44,937 bases of DNA, from contig JBJELP010000088.1 in assembly GCA_051879215.1 (NCBI GenBank), positions 1-44,937 on the forward strand, written 5' to 3'. This document shows positions 1 to 8,572 of the stretch, piece after piece (position 1 is the stretch's first letter; the number at the start of each line of letters is the position of its first letter). The notes below the pieces were generated by a model. That model did not search any database. It was given only the letters and a program-made list of their open reading frames with translations, and was not told the origin of the DNA. The position numbers were made by a program, and so were the translations under genes. The stretch is from TWA4 sp051879215. GTDB taxonomy: Bacteria > Bacillota > Clostridia > Lachnospirales > Lachnospiraceae.

Positions 1-66
1 TCTATTTGGCGGATACGCCACACCGAGGAAACACACAGTGTTTTCGAGGTTGGCTCTGAACAGTAA
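1..66 (+). repeat. Dispersed repeat R, copy 1
   Basis: This stretch recurs in reverse orientation at 7550-7606 and 22744-22808. The shared core includes TGTTCAGA, CCAA, CTC, an AACAC-TGT-GTGTT-type hairpin and GTGGCGTATCCGCC. The copy may continue left of the window. It lies 3' of the lipase/HAD gene. No protein is evident in it. Confidence 0.75.
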
Positions 67-90
67 CACATATAGTCAGAGCCAGGCACC

Positions 91-2112
91 CTATTTCAAA
101 TTCAGATATTCGATCACAGCAAACAGATCCCTGCAGATGATCTCTGCCTTTTCCGCCATTTCCTCATCCGGTTCCAGCTGATCCGGCACCATAATCGGAT
201 GCATACCGCCTGCATATGCCGCGCGAATCCCATTATAGGAGTCTTCTATTACATAGGATTCTTCCGGTCTGACTCCCAGAAGTTGGCAGGCCTTCAGGAA
301 TATCTCCGGATCCGGTTTGCTTCTTTCCACCATATCGCCGCAGAGAATCTGATCAAACAGATCCAGAAGGCCGGCCTCACCGATTTCCTCATATACAATG
401 GCACGGCGCGTGGAGGATGCAATGGCAGTCATGATCCCATTTTGACGCAATGCAGTCAGCAGTTCCACCACCCCCGGCTTCATGGGCAGACGACCACCGC
501 TGCTGCGGCTGAAAAAGAGATCTGACATCTCTTTTTTATATTCATCATAGGGGAAATCCTGTCCATAGTACGCTTTGAACTTCTGTCGGGACACCTCCCG
601 GTTGGTGCCGAAGCATTCCCGGCATACGGCTTCTACTCCGGCAATCCCATGGCGATCTGCAACTTCCTTCCAACACTCTACCACCAGCTTTTCCGAATCA
701 AAAATAACCCCGTCCATATCGAATATAACTGCATGGCAGGGATTTTCCGCTTTCTTCTCTCCATCGGCACATGAAAACTCATTGTTATTGATCGCCAGAT
801 CCATTTCCACAACTGCAGACTCACAGGATAGCTCCTCATCCTCATCATGCTTCTCATGCTTCCACGGCCAGGATTCTCTGGTTAACTGTTTCAGTGGTTC
901 CACCGTTTTCTGTTTTATATGTTCCAGTGAAATCTGTTTCAATGGAGTGATGGCTTTCTGCTTCAGCGGTTCCATATCAATCTTTTTCAAAGGATCTATG
1001 GCTTTCTGTTTCAGCGGTTCAAATTTTTTCTGTGTTTCATCCCAGATAACATCCTTTCCGACCATTGCCAGCTTTCGGAAAGAATCCAGAACTGTATTTT
1101 TTACTTCCGGGTCGGACATGGAAGCTGCTTTCAGAATTGCATTATAGGAAATCCACTTATTCTCATTCAACTCAGGCAGTGTGGTTGCCCCGGACGCATC
1201 AATGGCATCAAAAATACAGGAAACAACCACTTTTCTCTGTTCCGGCTCCACCATTTCCATCCATCGTCTGAGGGTTTCATCCAGTATCATGCTGGAAGAA
1301 GACTGACTGTCCGCTATTACAAAATGATCCCGTTCCACCATCCAGGTGTACGGATCATGCTGCTCTGCTCCGTTATTTCCATAGCTTCTGATAATTTTTT
1401 TCTGTGTCTGATTGGAAAAAATAATACCAACAATGGAACCTTCCGGCATGACCTGCTGTACTTTGGACAGAATATCCAGCTCTTTCAACTGTTCCGCAAT
1501 ATACCGATTAAAGCCGGGACCGTCATTGGAATACACCCAGAGAATCCGGTTTTTCAATAATTCATCACAGAAAGCAGCGGCATAAATTGCCAGATTGCCT
1601 CCTTTGGAATGGCCCCCCACAATGGTATAGGCCTGATACTGCTCCAGCACCAGATTCAGATACTGCAGCGCTTCTGCCTGCGCTCCTGTTTCTTCCATAA
1701 AACTGAAATTAAAGTCTTCCCGCCATCCGACAATGGTATTGTCAGTTCCCCGAAATGCCACATAATTCATATTGTCATCCATATGAAACACGGCTGCCGC
1801 AAACTGAATCTGAAGTTCCTGATCAATGATACTGATAAAATCACTGATCTGAATGTCAGAAAAGCGTCTGCTTTCCGCACAGGCTTTCAGTATCGGGACC
1901 GGGTCATTGATACTGTAATTCTCCGGATACTCCTGCAGCTGGTACCATCTGTATGCCTCTTCTATGGTAATTGCAGTTTCTTCTTCCATTACTTTATCAA
2001 AATCAAAATAAACCAGTTCCGATAAAATCAGATTATCCACTTCATTAAAAGGGCGTTCTTTCATGGTAAGATCGCCGCGCCAGACTATGTAGTCTAAAAT
2101 TGTTCCCAACAT
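91..2112 (-). CDS. Lipase-like (DUF2974/Mbeg1-like) and HAD phosphatase fusion
   Basis: The 673-residue protein appears to be two enzymes joined. Residues about 20-345 form an alpha/beta-hydrolase-like domain with the nucleophile elbow GGHSKGG at 166-172, as in DUF2974/Mbeg1-like proteins. Residues about 362-411 are a Lys/Pro-rich linker of roughly three 16-residue repeats around EPLKQKAI. Residues about 460-673 form a HAD hydrolase of the beta-phosphoglucomutase type with the DMDG motif at 465-468, followed by an S/T motif (IASSTRR) and a Lys motif (ERSKPDPEIF). The start is supported by AGGAGGTGTT directly before the ATG. Substrates are unknown. Each domain alone is a common clostridial protein; the fusion is the odd point. 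No signal peptide is visible, so a cytoplasmic location is inferred. Confidence 0.85.
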   Translation of the reverse strand: MLGTILDYIVWRGDLTMKERPFNEVDNLILSELVYFDFDKVMEEETAITIEEAYRWYQLQEYPENYSINDPVPILKACAESRRFSDIQISDFISIIDQELQIQFAAAVFHMDDNMNYVAFRGTDNTIVGWREDFNFSFMEETGAQAEALQYLNLVLEQYQAYTIVGGHSKGGNLAIYAAAFCDELLKNRILWVYSNDGPGFNRYIAEQLKELDILSKVQQVMPEGSIVGIIFSNQTQKKIIRSYGNNGAEQHDPYTWMVERDHFVIADSQSSSSMILDETLRRWMEMVEPEQRKVVVSCIFDAIDASGATTLPELNENKWISYNAILKAASMSDPEVKNTVLDSFRKLAMVGKDVIWDETQKKFEPLKQKAIDPLKKIDMEPLKQKAITPLKQISLEHIKQKTVEPLKQLTRESWPWKHEKHDEDEELSCESAVVEMDLAINNNEFSCADGEKKAENPCHAVIFDMDGVIFDSEKLVVECWKEVADRHGIAGVEAVCRECFGTNREVSRQKFKAYYGQDFPYDEYKKEMSDLFFSRSSGGRLPMKPGVVELLTALRQNGIMTAIASSTRRAIVYEEIGEAGLLDLFDQILCGDMVERSKPDPEIFLKACQLLGVRPEESYVIEDSYNGIRAAYAGGMHPIMVPDQLEPDEEMAEKAEIICRDLFAVIEYLNLK

Positions 2113-2515
2113 AACACCTCCTGTTTTCTAGAAAATTTTTTTACCTTAATACCACTTTTATCCAGTATAGCAAGAAAATGATCTGAATTCATCCATTTGA
2201 AAATCCGCTGTCGGTTCCCACGTGTTCTGTCTCCCATTATCCTCTCATCGACTTCATTTTGGTCGATTTCGCTTTGGTCGATTTCACATTAAACGTCTTT
2301 GTATTTCCTTTCGAACATTTTATTACGTCTATTGACTTTCATATTTTAAATTCTATAATATCCAATTGAATCCGAACATCCTGCTTCTGTATTGAAAGCA
2401 ATTTCTTCAATATTCAGTATTAATTGAAAACAATTTCTTCAACATTCAATATTGAATGATTAATGCTCTATACACCGGAACAGAAGCAATCATATTTTCA
2501 GGGAGTTTTCAAATC
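2113..2515. other. Divergent intergenic region
   Basis: About 400 AT-rich bases separate the minus-strand lipase/HAD gene from the plus-strand MFS gene. It holds no convincing gene. It contains TTGGTCGATTTC at 2259-2270 and again at 2274-2285 (15-bp period), and a tandem 32-bp repeat at 2391-2454 that is listed separately. Promoters for both genes should lie here. Confidence 0.6.
2391..2454 (+). promoter_or_regulatory. Tandem 32-bp repeat, candidate operator of the MFS gene
   Basis: Two adjacent 32-bp copies (2391-2422 and 2423-2454) differ at about four positions. Each contains the dyad TTGAA-N9-TTCAA. The array ends about 60 bp upstream of the MFS start chosen here, which suits a repressor or activator binding region. 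The regulator is unknown. Confidence 0.5.
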
Positions 2516-3763
2516 ATGAATTCGCTACAGCTTCGCTACAATTTACTGCATATTTTTTATTTCTTTTCCATCTGTTCTGTAAACGGTTTTACAGCTGTAT
2601 TTCTTCAGAATAAGGGGATGAGCAATACGTTGGTGGGTCTGGCCATGGGTATCGGTTCAATACTTTCCATTGCAGCTGCTCCTGTTTTCTCTTCTGTTCT
2701 GGAGAATATAAAAGGCATCACCATCAAAAAACTGATTCTGATTGTGTATTCCGTACAGTTTGCAGTATATCTTTCCATGGCATTTCTGAATTTACCTGTC
2801 TGGGTAATCTTGCCTGTATATATGATGATGATGGGGTCTGTTATTGCGGTAACTCCTCTTTTATCCATGATTTGTATGAACTATGCTTCCAAAGGCTATG
2901 ATATTGATTTCGGTACTGCCCGGGGGCTGGGCTCCCTGTCCTATGCAATCGCTGCGGTACTTCTGGGGCAGATCAGTAAAATCTGGACTCCTGATTATCT
3001 TGCACTGGCATTTCTGGCAGCCGGTCTGTGTATGTTTCTGGTATTATTCTCCATGCCCGACAGTGATATTCAGGTAATGAATGAAAAAATAGATGAAAAA
3101 AATCCCGATTCCGGTAAAAAGGATCGTTCCTCTATTCTTTATGTAATTAAGACTTACAGAGTCTTTTTCCTGTTCCTTCTGGGATTTGGAATGATATATG
3201 CCGGTGTTTCCGCACTGGGTACCTACCTGGTTAACATTGTGACCAGTCTCGGCGGCGATACCTCTTTATACGGCATCGCCCTTTTCTGTATGGCAGCCAG
3301 TGAACTGCCTGTGATGGCAGCAACCGGAAAGCTGATTAAAAGATTCGGCAGTGAACGATTGATTGTCGTTGCGGCAATTTTCTATCTGTTCCGTAACTTT
3401 ATCATCTGCCTTGCACCCTCCATTCCGATTCTGCTGGTCGGTATGATGTGCCAGGGTGCAAGCTATGGACTGTTTACAGCTGTTATTACCAATTATGTGG
3501 GAAGTCATCTTCCTGAAAAACATGGACTTGCCGGTCAGAACCTGATCAGCATCATGTCCACCGGCCTCGGCTGCAGCTCCGGCAGCATCCTCGGCGGTGT
3601 CCTGATTGATGCCTTTGGATTTACCGGACTGAAACTGTTTGCACTGGGACTGACCGTAATTGGTTCTTTCATTATGCTGTCAACCGCTTCCCATGTCCTG
3701 TCAAAGGAACGGGCAGCAAAAACACGCGTCCGCATGGTATATGCAAAGGCACAGCGAGCTTAA
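2516..3763 (+). CDS. MFS transporter (MFS_1-like)
   Basis: This is an integral membrane protein of about 415 residues with some twelve hydrophobic segments. A central hydrophilic loop (roughly residues 190-215, rich in Lys, Asp and Glu) separates two six-helix halves, as usual in the major facilitator superfamily. The first helix (HIFYFFSICSVNGFTAVF) and the AMGIGSILSIAAAP region resemble the MFS_1-like/LacY-type branch. An upstream in-frame ATG exists at 2456, but the ATG at 2516 follows AGGGAG at a sensible distance and starts the protein directly before helix 1, so it is preferred. The substrate cannot be told from sequence. A strong terminator follows, and the gene looks monocistronic. 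Confidence 0.85.
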   Translation: MNSLQLRYNLLHIFYFFSICSVNGFTAVFLQNKGMSNTLVGLAMGIGSILSIAAAPVFSSVLENIKGITIKKLILIVYSVQFAVYLSMAFLNLPVWVILPVYMMMMGSVIAVTPLLSMICMNYASKGYDIDFGTARGLGSLSYAIAAVLLGQISKIWTPDYLALAFLAAGLCMFLVLFSMPDSDIQVMNEKIDEKNPDSGKKDRSSILYVIKTYRVFFLFLLGFGMIYAGVSALGTYLVNIVTSLGGDTSLYGIALFCMAASELPVMAATGKLIKRFGSERLIVVAAIFYLFRNFIICLAPSIPILLVGMMCQGASYGLFTAVITNYVGSHLPEKHGLAGQNLISIMSTGLGCSSGSILGGVLIDAFGFTGLKLFALGLTVIGSFIMLSTASHVLSKERAAKTRVRMVYAKAQRA

Positions 3764-3782
3764 TAGTATTTTGAAATTCTCC

Positions 3783-3813
3783 AAAGGGGCTGTCACACAG
3801 CCCCTTTTATTTT
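3783..3813 (+). terminator. Intrinsic terminator of the MFS gene
   Basis: AAAGGGGCTGT (3783-3793) pairs with ACAGCCCCTTT (3797-3807) over a 3-nt loop, followed by a T-rich stretch. It lies 20 bp after the MFS stop codon. Confidence 0.85.
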
Positions 3814-3816
3814 TAT

Positions 3817-4296
3817 CCAATCAGTCCACTGTTTTCTTTTTCCTTTGGATATTTCTGACTCATTCCTGAGATTTTTACCCAATCTACTCGCCGACTTCTC
3901 TTCCTCTTGGATATTTCCCACTTCAATCACGGGATTTTTACCCAATCTGTTCTTCCACTTGGATATTTCTCACACTTTTCCGGCTCTTTTATCCAATCTG
4001 CTCGCCGACTTCTTTTTCCTTTGGTTTTTTCTGACCCTTCTTCAGCTTTTTTATCCAATCCACTCGCTGACTTTTCTTCCTCTTGGATATTTCCCACTTC
4101 AATCACGGGATTTTTACCCAATCTGTTCTTCCACTTGGATATTTCTCACACTTTTCCGGCTCTTTTATCCAATCTGCTCGCCGACTTCTTTTTCCTTTGG
4201 TTTTTTCTGACCCTTCTTCAGCTTTTTTATCCAATCCACTCGCTGACTTTTCTTCCTCTTGGATATTTCTGTCCCTTCTTCAGCTCTTTTAACCAA
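3817..4296. repeat. Phased TTGG/CCAA array A (8 modules)
   Basis: TTGG starts at 3845, 3907, 3959, 4021, 4083, 4135, 4197 and 4259. Each is followed 34 or 35 bp later by CCAAT (3879, 3942, 3993, 4055, 4118, 4169, 4231, 4293). A lone right half-site is at 3817. Steps between modules are 62, 52, 62, 62, 52, 62 and 62 bp. The outer sequences read TTGGATA and TATCCAA, so each module is an inverted repeat spanning 38-39 bp. A 176-bp block (about 3901-4076) is repeated almost perfectly at about 4077-4252. The array lies between the terminators of two convergent genes and is probably not transcribed. Long open frames across it are by-products of the repeats. Confidence 0.9.
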
Positions 4297-4316
4297 TCTG
4301 CTCTCCGGCGAACAGT

Positions 4317-4347
4317 AAAAAGGGATGCTGCACTGGGCAGCATCCCT
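4317..4347 (-). terminator. Intrinsic terminator of argS
   Basis: AGGGATGCTGC (4321-4331) pairs with GCAGCATCCCT (4337-4347). Read on the minus strand, the stem is followed by a T run (4317-4320 and beyond). It is 65 bp past the argS stop codon. Confidence 0.85.
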
Positions 4348-4412
4348 TCTGGAAGGATCAAATTATTATAACCACAGAAATATACCATTTTCTGCGAAAT
4401 GTTGTATTCTCC

Positions 4413-6161
4413 TTACATTCTTTCCGGACAGTCAAATCCCAGCAGTTCGATGCCCTGCTTCAGAATTCTGTAGGTCAGGATAATCAGAGCCAGATATCCC
4501 TGCTTCTTCTGTTCGTCTTCTTCCTTCAAAATGTTGTTATGATGATAGAAGCTGTTGAAAGCATTGGATACTTCATATAAGTACTGGCATACTTTGTGCG
4601 GTGCATTCTCCTGACATGCCTGAACCATCATATCATGGAATGCGGTTAATTCCAGCTGCAGTGCCTTTTCACTGTCAGATGCTGCTGCATTCATCCTAAA
4701 TCCATGGTCTTCCATCTTGTCTGCCAGACCACATTTTCTTAAAATGGATTTGATACGTACCATGGTGTACAGGATATAAGGGCCGGTATTGCCTTCGAAT
4801 TCACAGAAACGGTCAATATCAAAGATGTAATCCTTGGAGGCCTGGTTGGACAGGTCGCCGTATTTGATGGCTGCCAGTGCAACCTTGGATGCGATGTCTC
4901 TCTTCTCTTCTTCCGGGAATTCCACGCCTGTCAGTCTTTCGTAAATGGAGTTGGTGGTATCGCCAATCAGTTTTTCCAGACGCATGACGCCGCCATCTCT
5001 GGTCTTAAAGGGTTTGCCGTCCTTTCCATTCATGGTGCCGAAACCGACAAAGGTAAGCTGTGTACTGTCAGGAACGATTCCTGCCTTCTTTGCCGTACGG
5101 AATACCTGTGTGAAATGCATTTCCTGACGTTTGTCCACAACGTAGATCACCTGTTCCGGATGGTAATCCTGTTCTCTCTGTACCAGAGTTGCCAGATCTG
5201 TGGTGGCATACAGGTATGCACCATCGGATTTGACGATCAGGCAGGGAGGGATTTCCTTTTTATCGGTTTCTTCCTTTACATCCACAACCAAAGCGCCATC
5301 GCTCAGATAAGCAAGCCCCTTTGCTTTCAGATCCTCAACCATGGGCGGAATATAATCCTGTGCATCGCTTTCCCCGTTCCACAGTTCAAAGCTTACATCC
5401 AGCTTTTTATAATTGCCCGTCAGGTCACGGACAGAGATTTCGATGATCTTTTTCCATACAGAATAGTAGGGTTCTTCCTTCTTCTGCAGTTTAAAGGTAG
5501 CCATATGGGCTTTTTCTGCAAATTCAGGCTCCTTCTTTGCCCTTGCACTGGCTTCCGGATATACCTTTTCCAGTAAAGAAACATCAATACCCAGTTCTTC
5601 CAGTGTCTCTGCTTCAAACAGGTTGGGGAACTGTTCCTTCAGAGATTCCAGAATCAGACCCATCTGATAGCCCCAGTCACCCAGATGCACATCACCGATC
5701 ATATTGTATCCGCTGAAGCGTTTGATCCGCTTGATGCTTTCCCCGATGATAGCCGGACGAAGATGACCGATATGCAGCGGTTTTGCAACATTCGGTCCGC
5801 CGTAATCGATCACAATGGTCTTTCCCTGACCCAGATCTGCTGCACCGAAACGATCAGCTTCTGCCATACGAATCAGATATCCAGCCAGATACTCTCCGGA
5901 AAGATTCATATTGATAAATCCGGGTTTTACAACCTCCACTTTGGAAAAAGCTGCATTATCCTGAATTTTAGCCAGCACATCATCTGCAATCATAAAAGGT
6001 GCTTTATGATATCTCTTGGCAGCCGCCAGAGCTCCGTTACACTGATATTCACATAAATCAGGGCGGTTTGAAATGGTAACCTTACCGTAGGATTCATCAT
6101 AACCGCTTTCTGCAAATGCCTGTTTTAAAATGCTTTCGATTTCTGCAATAATTGAATTCAT
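4413..6161 (-). CDS. argS: Arginyl-tRNA synthetase
   Basis: This class I aminoacyl-tRNA synthetase charges tRNA-Arg in the cytoplasm. The 582-residue length is normal for bacterial ArgS. The N-terminal tRNA-binding domain (about residues 1-110) includes the VVKPGFINMNLS stretch. The catalytic domain carries the HIGH signature as PLHIGHLRP in the IDYGGPNVAKPLHIGH context. In place of a strict KMSKS loop there is KPFKTRDGGVMRLEKLI, as in many ArgS proteins. The C-terminal DALR anticodon-binding domain follows (about 460-582). The start is supported by AGGGATGAG upstream. A hairpin at 6190-6219 lies in the leader. It looks monocistronic with its own terminator. Confidence 0.97.
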   Translation of the reverse strand: MNSIIAEIESILKQAFAESGYDESYGKVTISNRPDLCEYQCNGALAAAKRYHKAPFMIADDVLAKIQDNAAFSKVEVVKPGFINMNLSGEYLAGYLIRMAEADRFGAADLGQGKTIVIDYGGPNVAKPLHIGHLRPAIIGESIKRIKRFSGYNMIGDVHLGDWGYQMGLILESLKEQFPNLFEAETLEELGIDVSLLEKVYPEASARAKKEPEFAEKAHMATFKLQKKEEPYYSVWKKIIEISVRDLTGNYKKLDVSFELWNGESDAQDYIPPMVEDLKAKGLAYLSDGALVVDVKEETDKKEIPPCLIVKSDGAYLYATTDLATLVQREQDYHPEQVIYVVDKRQEMHFTQVFRTAKKAGIVPDSTQLTFVGFGTMNGKDGKPFKTRDGGVMRLEKLIGDTTNSIYERLTGVEFPEEEKRDIASKVALAAIKYGDLSNQASKDYIFDIDRFCEFEGNTGPYILYTMVRIKSILRKCGLADKMEDHGFRMNAAASDSEKALQLELTAFHDMMVQACQENAPHKVCQYLYEVSNAFNSFYHHNNILKEEDEQKKQGYLALIILTYRILKQGIELLGFDCPERM

Positions 6162-6189
6162 AAACTCATCCCTATTCTTAAAAGTAACA

Positions 6190-6219
6190 CACTCCCACCT
6201 GCTGAGACGGGAGTGCTTT
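6190..6219. terminator. Hairpin between the small membrane protein gene and argS
   Basis: CACTCCC (6190-6196) pairs with GGGAGTG (6209-6215), with TTTT following on the plus strand. On the minus strand it lies after the small membrane protein gene and about 30 nt before argS. It could end the upstream transcript or act in the argS leader. No T-box sequence was recognised. Confidence 0.4.
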
Positions 6220-6329
6220 TATTCAAAAAACAGAATTATTATATCACCTTTTTTGGGGTCTGACTAGTCTTTCTGCTTTACTCATGATATTCTTCTTCAT
6301 GATGATGTTCTTCGTGGTGACCGTTTCTG

Positions 6330-6560
6330 TCAGATCGGTTTCAATAATCCGAATAATGCCAGAAAGATCAAAGGCACTGCCAGCTGTACCACACCCGGCT
6401 GATCCTTTACAACCACCTTCCAGAACACGGGTGCAATGGTTACACCTGTGGAAATCATCAGCACGCCCGCAAGGAGCAGATGATTATTAAAAATATAAAG
6501 AAGACCGAGGGCTCCGAACAGGGCCGCCCCAATCCATCTGAATAGTTCACCTTTTTTCAT
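6330..6560 (-). CDS. Small two-helix membrane protein, unknown function
   Basis: This 76-residue protein is almost entirely hydrophobic, with two predicted membrane segments or possibly three short ones. They cover about residues 8-45 (WIGAALFGALGLLYIF and HLLLAGVLMISTGVTIAPVF) and 55-76. AGGAG lies 11 nt before the ATG, which supports real expression. I do not recognise a family beyond generic small membrane proteins. Repeat Q copy 1 sits directly upstream, where the promoter is expected. Confidence 0.65.
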   Translation of the reverse strand: MKKGELFRWIGAALFGALGLLYIFNNHLLLAGVLMISTGVTIAPVFWKVVVKDQPGVVQLAVPLIFLALFGLLKPI

Positions 6561-6574
6561 TGTAAATAATTCTC

Positions 6575-6664
6575 CTGTTGTTTCAATCCACGCTCAGTAA
6601 AATTAACAAAGTACGATTTGCAGTGTTATATAACCGCGTGAAATTGTCGTTCGAAGTGGGGGAT
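6575..6664 (+). repeat. Dispersed repeat Q, copy 1
   Basis: About 88 bp match 37534-37623 at roughly 75-80 percent identity. The element starts GTTGTTTCAATCCACGCTC. CAATCCACGC near one end can pair with a GCGTGAAATTG-like sequence near the other end, closing a hairpin-like element. The first 16-17 bases resemble the end of type I-C CRISPR repeats, but there is no array. Confidence 0.7.
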
Positions 6665-6742
6665 ACCGATTTCTCTCCGCCCGCCACTTGCGTAGTTTCA
6701 TTTTCTCACCCGACACTTAACATCGATGGTATTTATCGATAA

Positions 6743-7426
6743 TCAACCATTATTGGTGGGGAGTACGGATGCAATGGCACCTGCCATATTGCTGATGGGC
6801 ATGGTCTGCAGATAGACATGACCGGGACCGGTAATTCGTGTATTAAACAATCCCTCTCCGCCGAATAATGCGTTCTTGATACCGGGAACCGACTGGATTT
6901 CCATGGAGCATGTGGCATCCATGGCTGCCAGATAGCCGGTATCCACGATAATGGACTGACCGTCACGGAGATCATACTCTACCACATGACCGTCAAATTC
7001 CGTAAATACCATTCCGTTTCCGGAAAGCTTCTGCATGATGAAACCTTCTCCGCCGAAGAAGCCTGCACTCATTCTTTTCTGGAAATATATAGACAGGTTC
7101 ACTCCGGTTTCACTGGCAAGAAAGGCACCTTTCTGTACAATCAGTTCTCTTCCGGGTGCAATCTGAAATGCCCGGATAGAACCGGGAAAACTGGATGCAA
7201 AGGCAATCAGGCCTTCACCTCCCATGGCTGTATAACGGTTCTGGAACAGAGCTTCACCGGAGAACATACGGCCGAATACTTTGCCGATTCCGCCATTGGA
7301 TGTGGTCTCCATCTTCATATTGGGCGACATCCAGCTCATGCTGCCTCTTTCTGTGATCATGGTTTCACCGGCTGCCAGTGTACAGATTACAACGGGTAAT
7401 GTATCCCCTTCAATTTTATACTGCAT
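6743..7426 (-). CDS. AIM24 / TIGR00266 family protein
   Basis: The 227-residue protein matches the AIM24 (TIGR00266) family in length and pattern: GETMITERGSMSWMSPNM near the N terminus, then repeated Gly-rich turns (GGEGLIAFASS, GGEGFIMQKL, GGEGLFNTRI) that build a beta-sandwich-like fold. No catalytic residues are known for this family and its role in bacteria is unclear. There is no signal peptide or membrane segment. A good AGGAGG-type site precedes the ATG. It stands alone between repeats R (upstream) and Q (downstream). Confidence 0.85.
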   Translation of the reverse strand: MQYKIEGDTLPVVICTLAAGETMITERGSMSWMSPNMKMETTSNGGIGKVFGRMFSGEALFQNRYTAMGGEGLIAFASSFPGSIRAFQIAPGRELIVQKGAFLASETGVNLSIYFQKRMSAGFFGGEGFIMQKLSGNGMVFTEFDGHVVEYDLRDGQSIIVDTGYLAAMDATCSMEIQSVPGIKNALFGGEGLFNTRITGPGHVYLQTMPISNMAGAIASVLPTNNG

Positions 7427-7549
7427 GTTATATCCTCCTGAAAAAACAATTACCGGATTTCTTCTCGTTTACAATTCTGGAAATCCAGTCTCTATGAATC
7501 CATTATAGCGGTAAATTATCTGAAATCAACCGGAATCCATATCATACTG

Positions 7550-7606
7550 TCACTGTTCAGAGCCAATCTCCAGAACACTGCGTGTTTTATCGGTGCGGCG
7601 TATCTA
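7550..7606 (-). repeat. Dispersed repeat R, copy 2, overlapping a gene end
   Basis: This copy matches positions 1-66 in reverse complement: ACTGTTCAGAGCCAA, CTC, an AACAC-TGC-GTGTT hairpin, then CGGTG and GGCGTATC. The loop base differs from copy 1 while the stem is kept. It overlaps the last codons and stop of the GNAT gene ending at 7587. Confidence 0.75.
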
Positions 7607-8117
7607 TTTTCTTATAGTAAATCCGGCGCATTTTTCCGCCGTATTTTTCCTTTGTTAACATCAGAGAATAACCTGCTTTTTCCAGTGTTCGGAAACTGGC
7701 CGGATTGTCCGGTGATACGGTGGCAAGAAAATGATGATATCTGGTTTTGTCAATCCGTTCTTCTCCCTGCTGCAGCATCCGGTACTGCAGATTCTGCCCC
7801 CGATGTTCCGGCAGAACAGCCGCCGAGTCCAGATGAACCACATGTTCCCATTCGCTTTCCGGCAGACCGATATCCCTTCCCAGATTTTCCGGTCCATTCC
7901 CGGGATATTGAAACAGAAAAATACCGGCCGGCCGGTTCTGTTCATCCTCTGCCATGATAACAAATCCCTTTCCGGCAACCTGTTCCTTTACATAAGATAG
8001 GTCATCACACACATACAAAGAGGGATCTTCCATAAGATCATGAACCCTCTGCATGATTTCGTGAACAGTTTCTGCATCTTTCATTTCTGCAATACGAAAA
8101 TGATACATTCTGTCCAT
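7587..8117 (-). CDS. GNAT family N-acetyltransferase
   Basis: The 176-residue protein has the GNAT fold. It shows HVVHLDSAAVLPEHRGQNLQYRML, where the substrate-side strand leads into an acetyl-CoA-binding motif A (PEHRGQNLQ), followed by HHFLATVSPDNPASFRTLEKAGY, the typical motif B with Asn and a C-terminal aromatic. It starts 2 nt after the stop of the preceding GNAT gene, so the two are probably translationally coupled. The substrate is unknown. The last few codons (DTPHR) and the stop lie inside repeat R copy 2, so the present C terminus may have been created by the repeat. Confidence 0.85.
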   Translation of the reverse strand: MDRMYHFRIAEMKDAETVHEIMQRVHDLMEDPSLYVCDDLSYVKEQVAGKGFVIMAEDEQNRPAGIFLFQYPGNGPENLGRDIGLPESEWEHVVHLDSAAVLPEHRGQNLQYRMLQQGEERIDKTRYHHFLATVSPDNPASFRTLEKAGYSLMLTKEKYGGKMRRIYYKKIDTPHR

Positions 8118-8119
8118 TA

Positions 8120-8572
8120 TTATCTTTTTTCCACCTCTCTTGACATCAGATCATAGGCAAGCATCTGATATCCGCATTTTTTATAAGCCTCCACTGCATT
8201 TCGGTTCTCATCTTCCACTTCCATCTTGTAACGAACCGCGATTCCATCATATTTTTCATGAAGAAAATGGAAAAACTCTCTTCCAAGTCCCTGATGGCGG
8301 TATGTTTCTCTGATAAACAGATCTTCAATCCAGATGCAGATGCCGCCATACTCGGTTGTATAGCTTTTCGCCACCATCGCATATCCGCACAGAGTTCCAT
8401 GGTCGTCAAATACATATCCTTCGATAAAGGGACAATCTCCCACTGCATCCTGAATGGTTCTTGCAAGAATTTCATCCGGCGCTGCATAAAGCACAGCCGG
8501 TGAATCAAAAAACACCCGCATCATGGCCTGAACTTCCGGCTGATCGGCCTGAGTCATTGGTCTGATCTTCAT
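8120..8572 (-). CDS. GNAT family N-acetyltransferase
   Basis: The 150-residue protein has a canonical GNAT core. IEDLFIRETYRHQGLGREFFHFL contains the acetyl-CoA pyrophosphate-binding loop (RHQGLG), and MEVEDENRNAVEAYKKCGY is the following motif with the Asn and a Tyr near the end. It lies immediately upstream of the second GNAT gene, with a 2-nt gap, in one transcription unit. Two adjacent but different GNAT genes suggest old duplication or functional pairing. The acceptor cannot be inferred. Confidence 0.88.
   Translation of the reverse strand: MKIRPMTQADQPEVQAMMRVFFDSPAVLYAAPDEILARTIQDAVGDCPFIEGYVFDDHGTLCGYAMVAKSYTTEYGGICIWIEDLFIRETYRHQGLGREFFHFLHEKYDGIAVRYKMEVEDENRNAVEAYKKCGYQMLAYDLMSREVEKR

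Noticed and set aside
3845..4371. Overlapping Phe/Leu/Ser-rich frames in array A
   Set aside because: They are repeat by-products in a gene-free gap between two terminators. Two frames carry near-identical peptides because the step changes frame.
6284..6490. 68-residue plus-strand frame beside the small membrane protein
   Set aside because: It overlaps the better-supported minus-strand gene, which has an AGGAG site and two clean hydrophobic segments.
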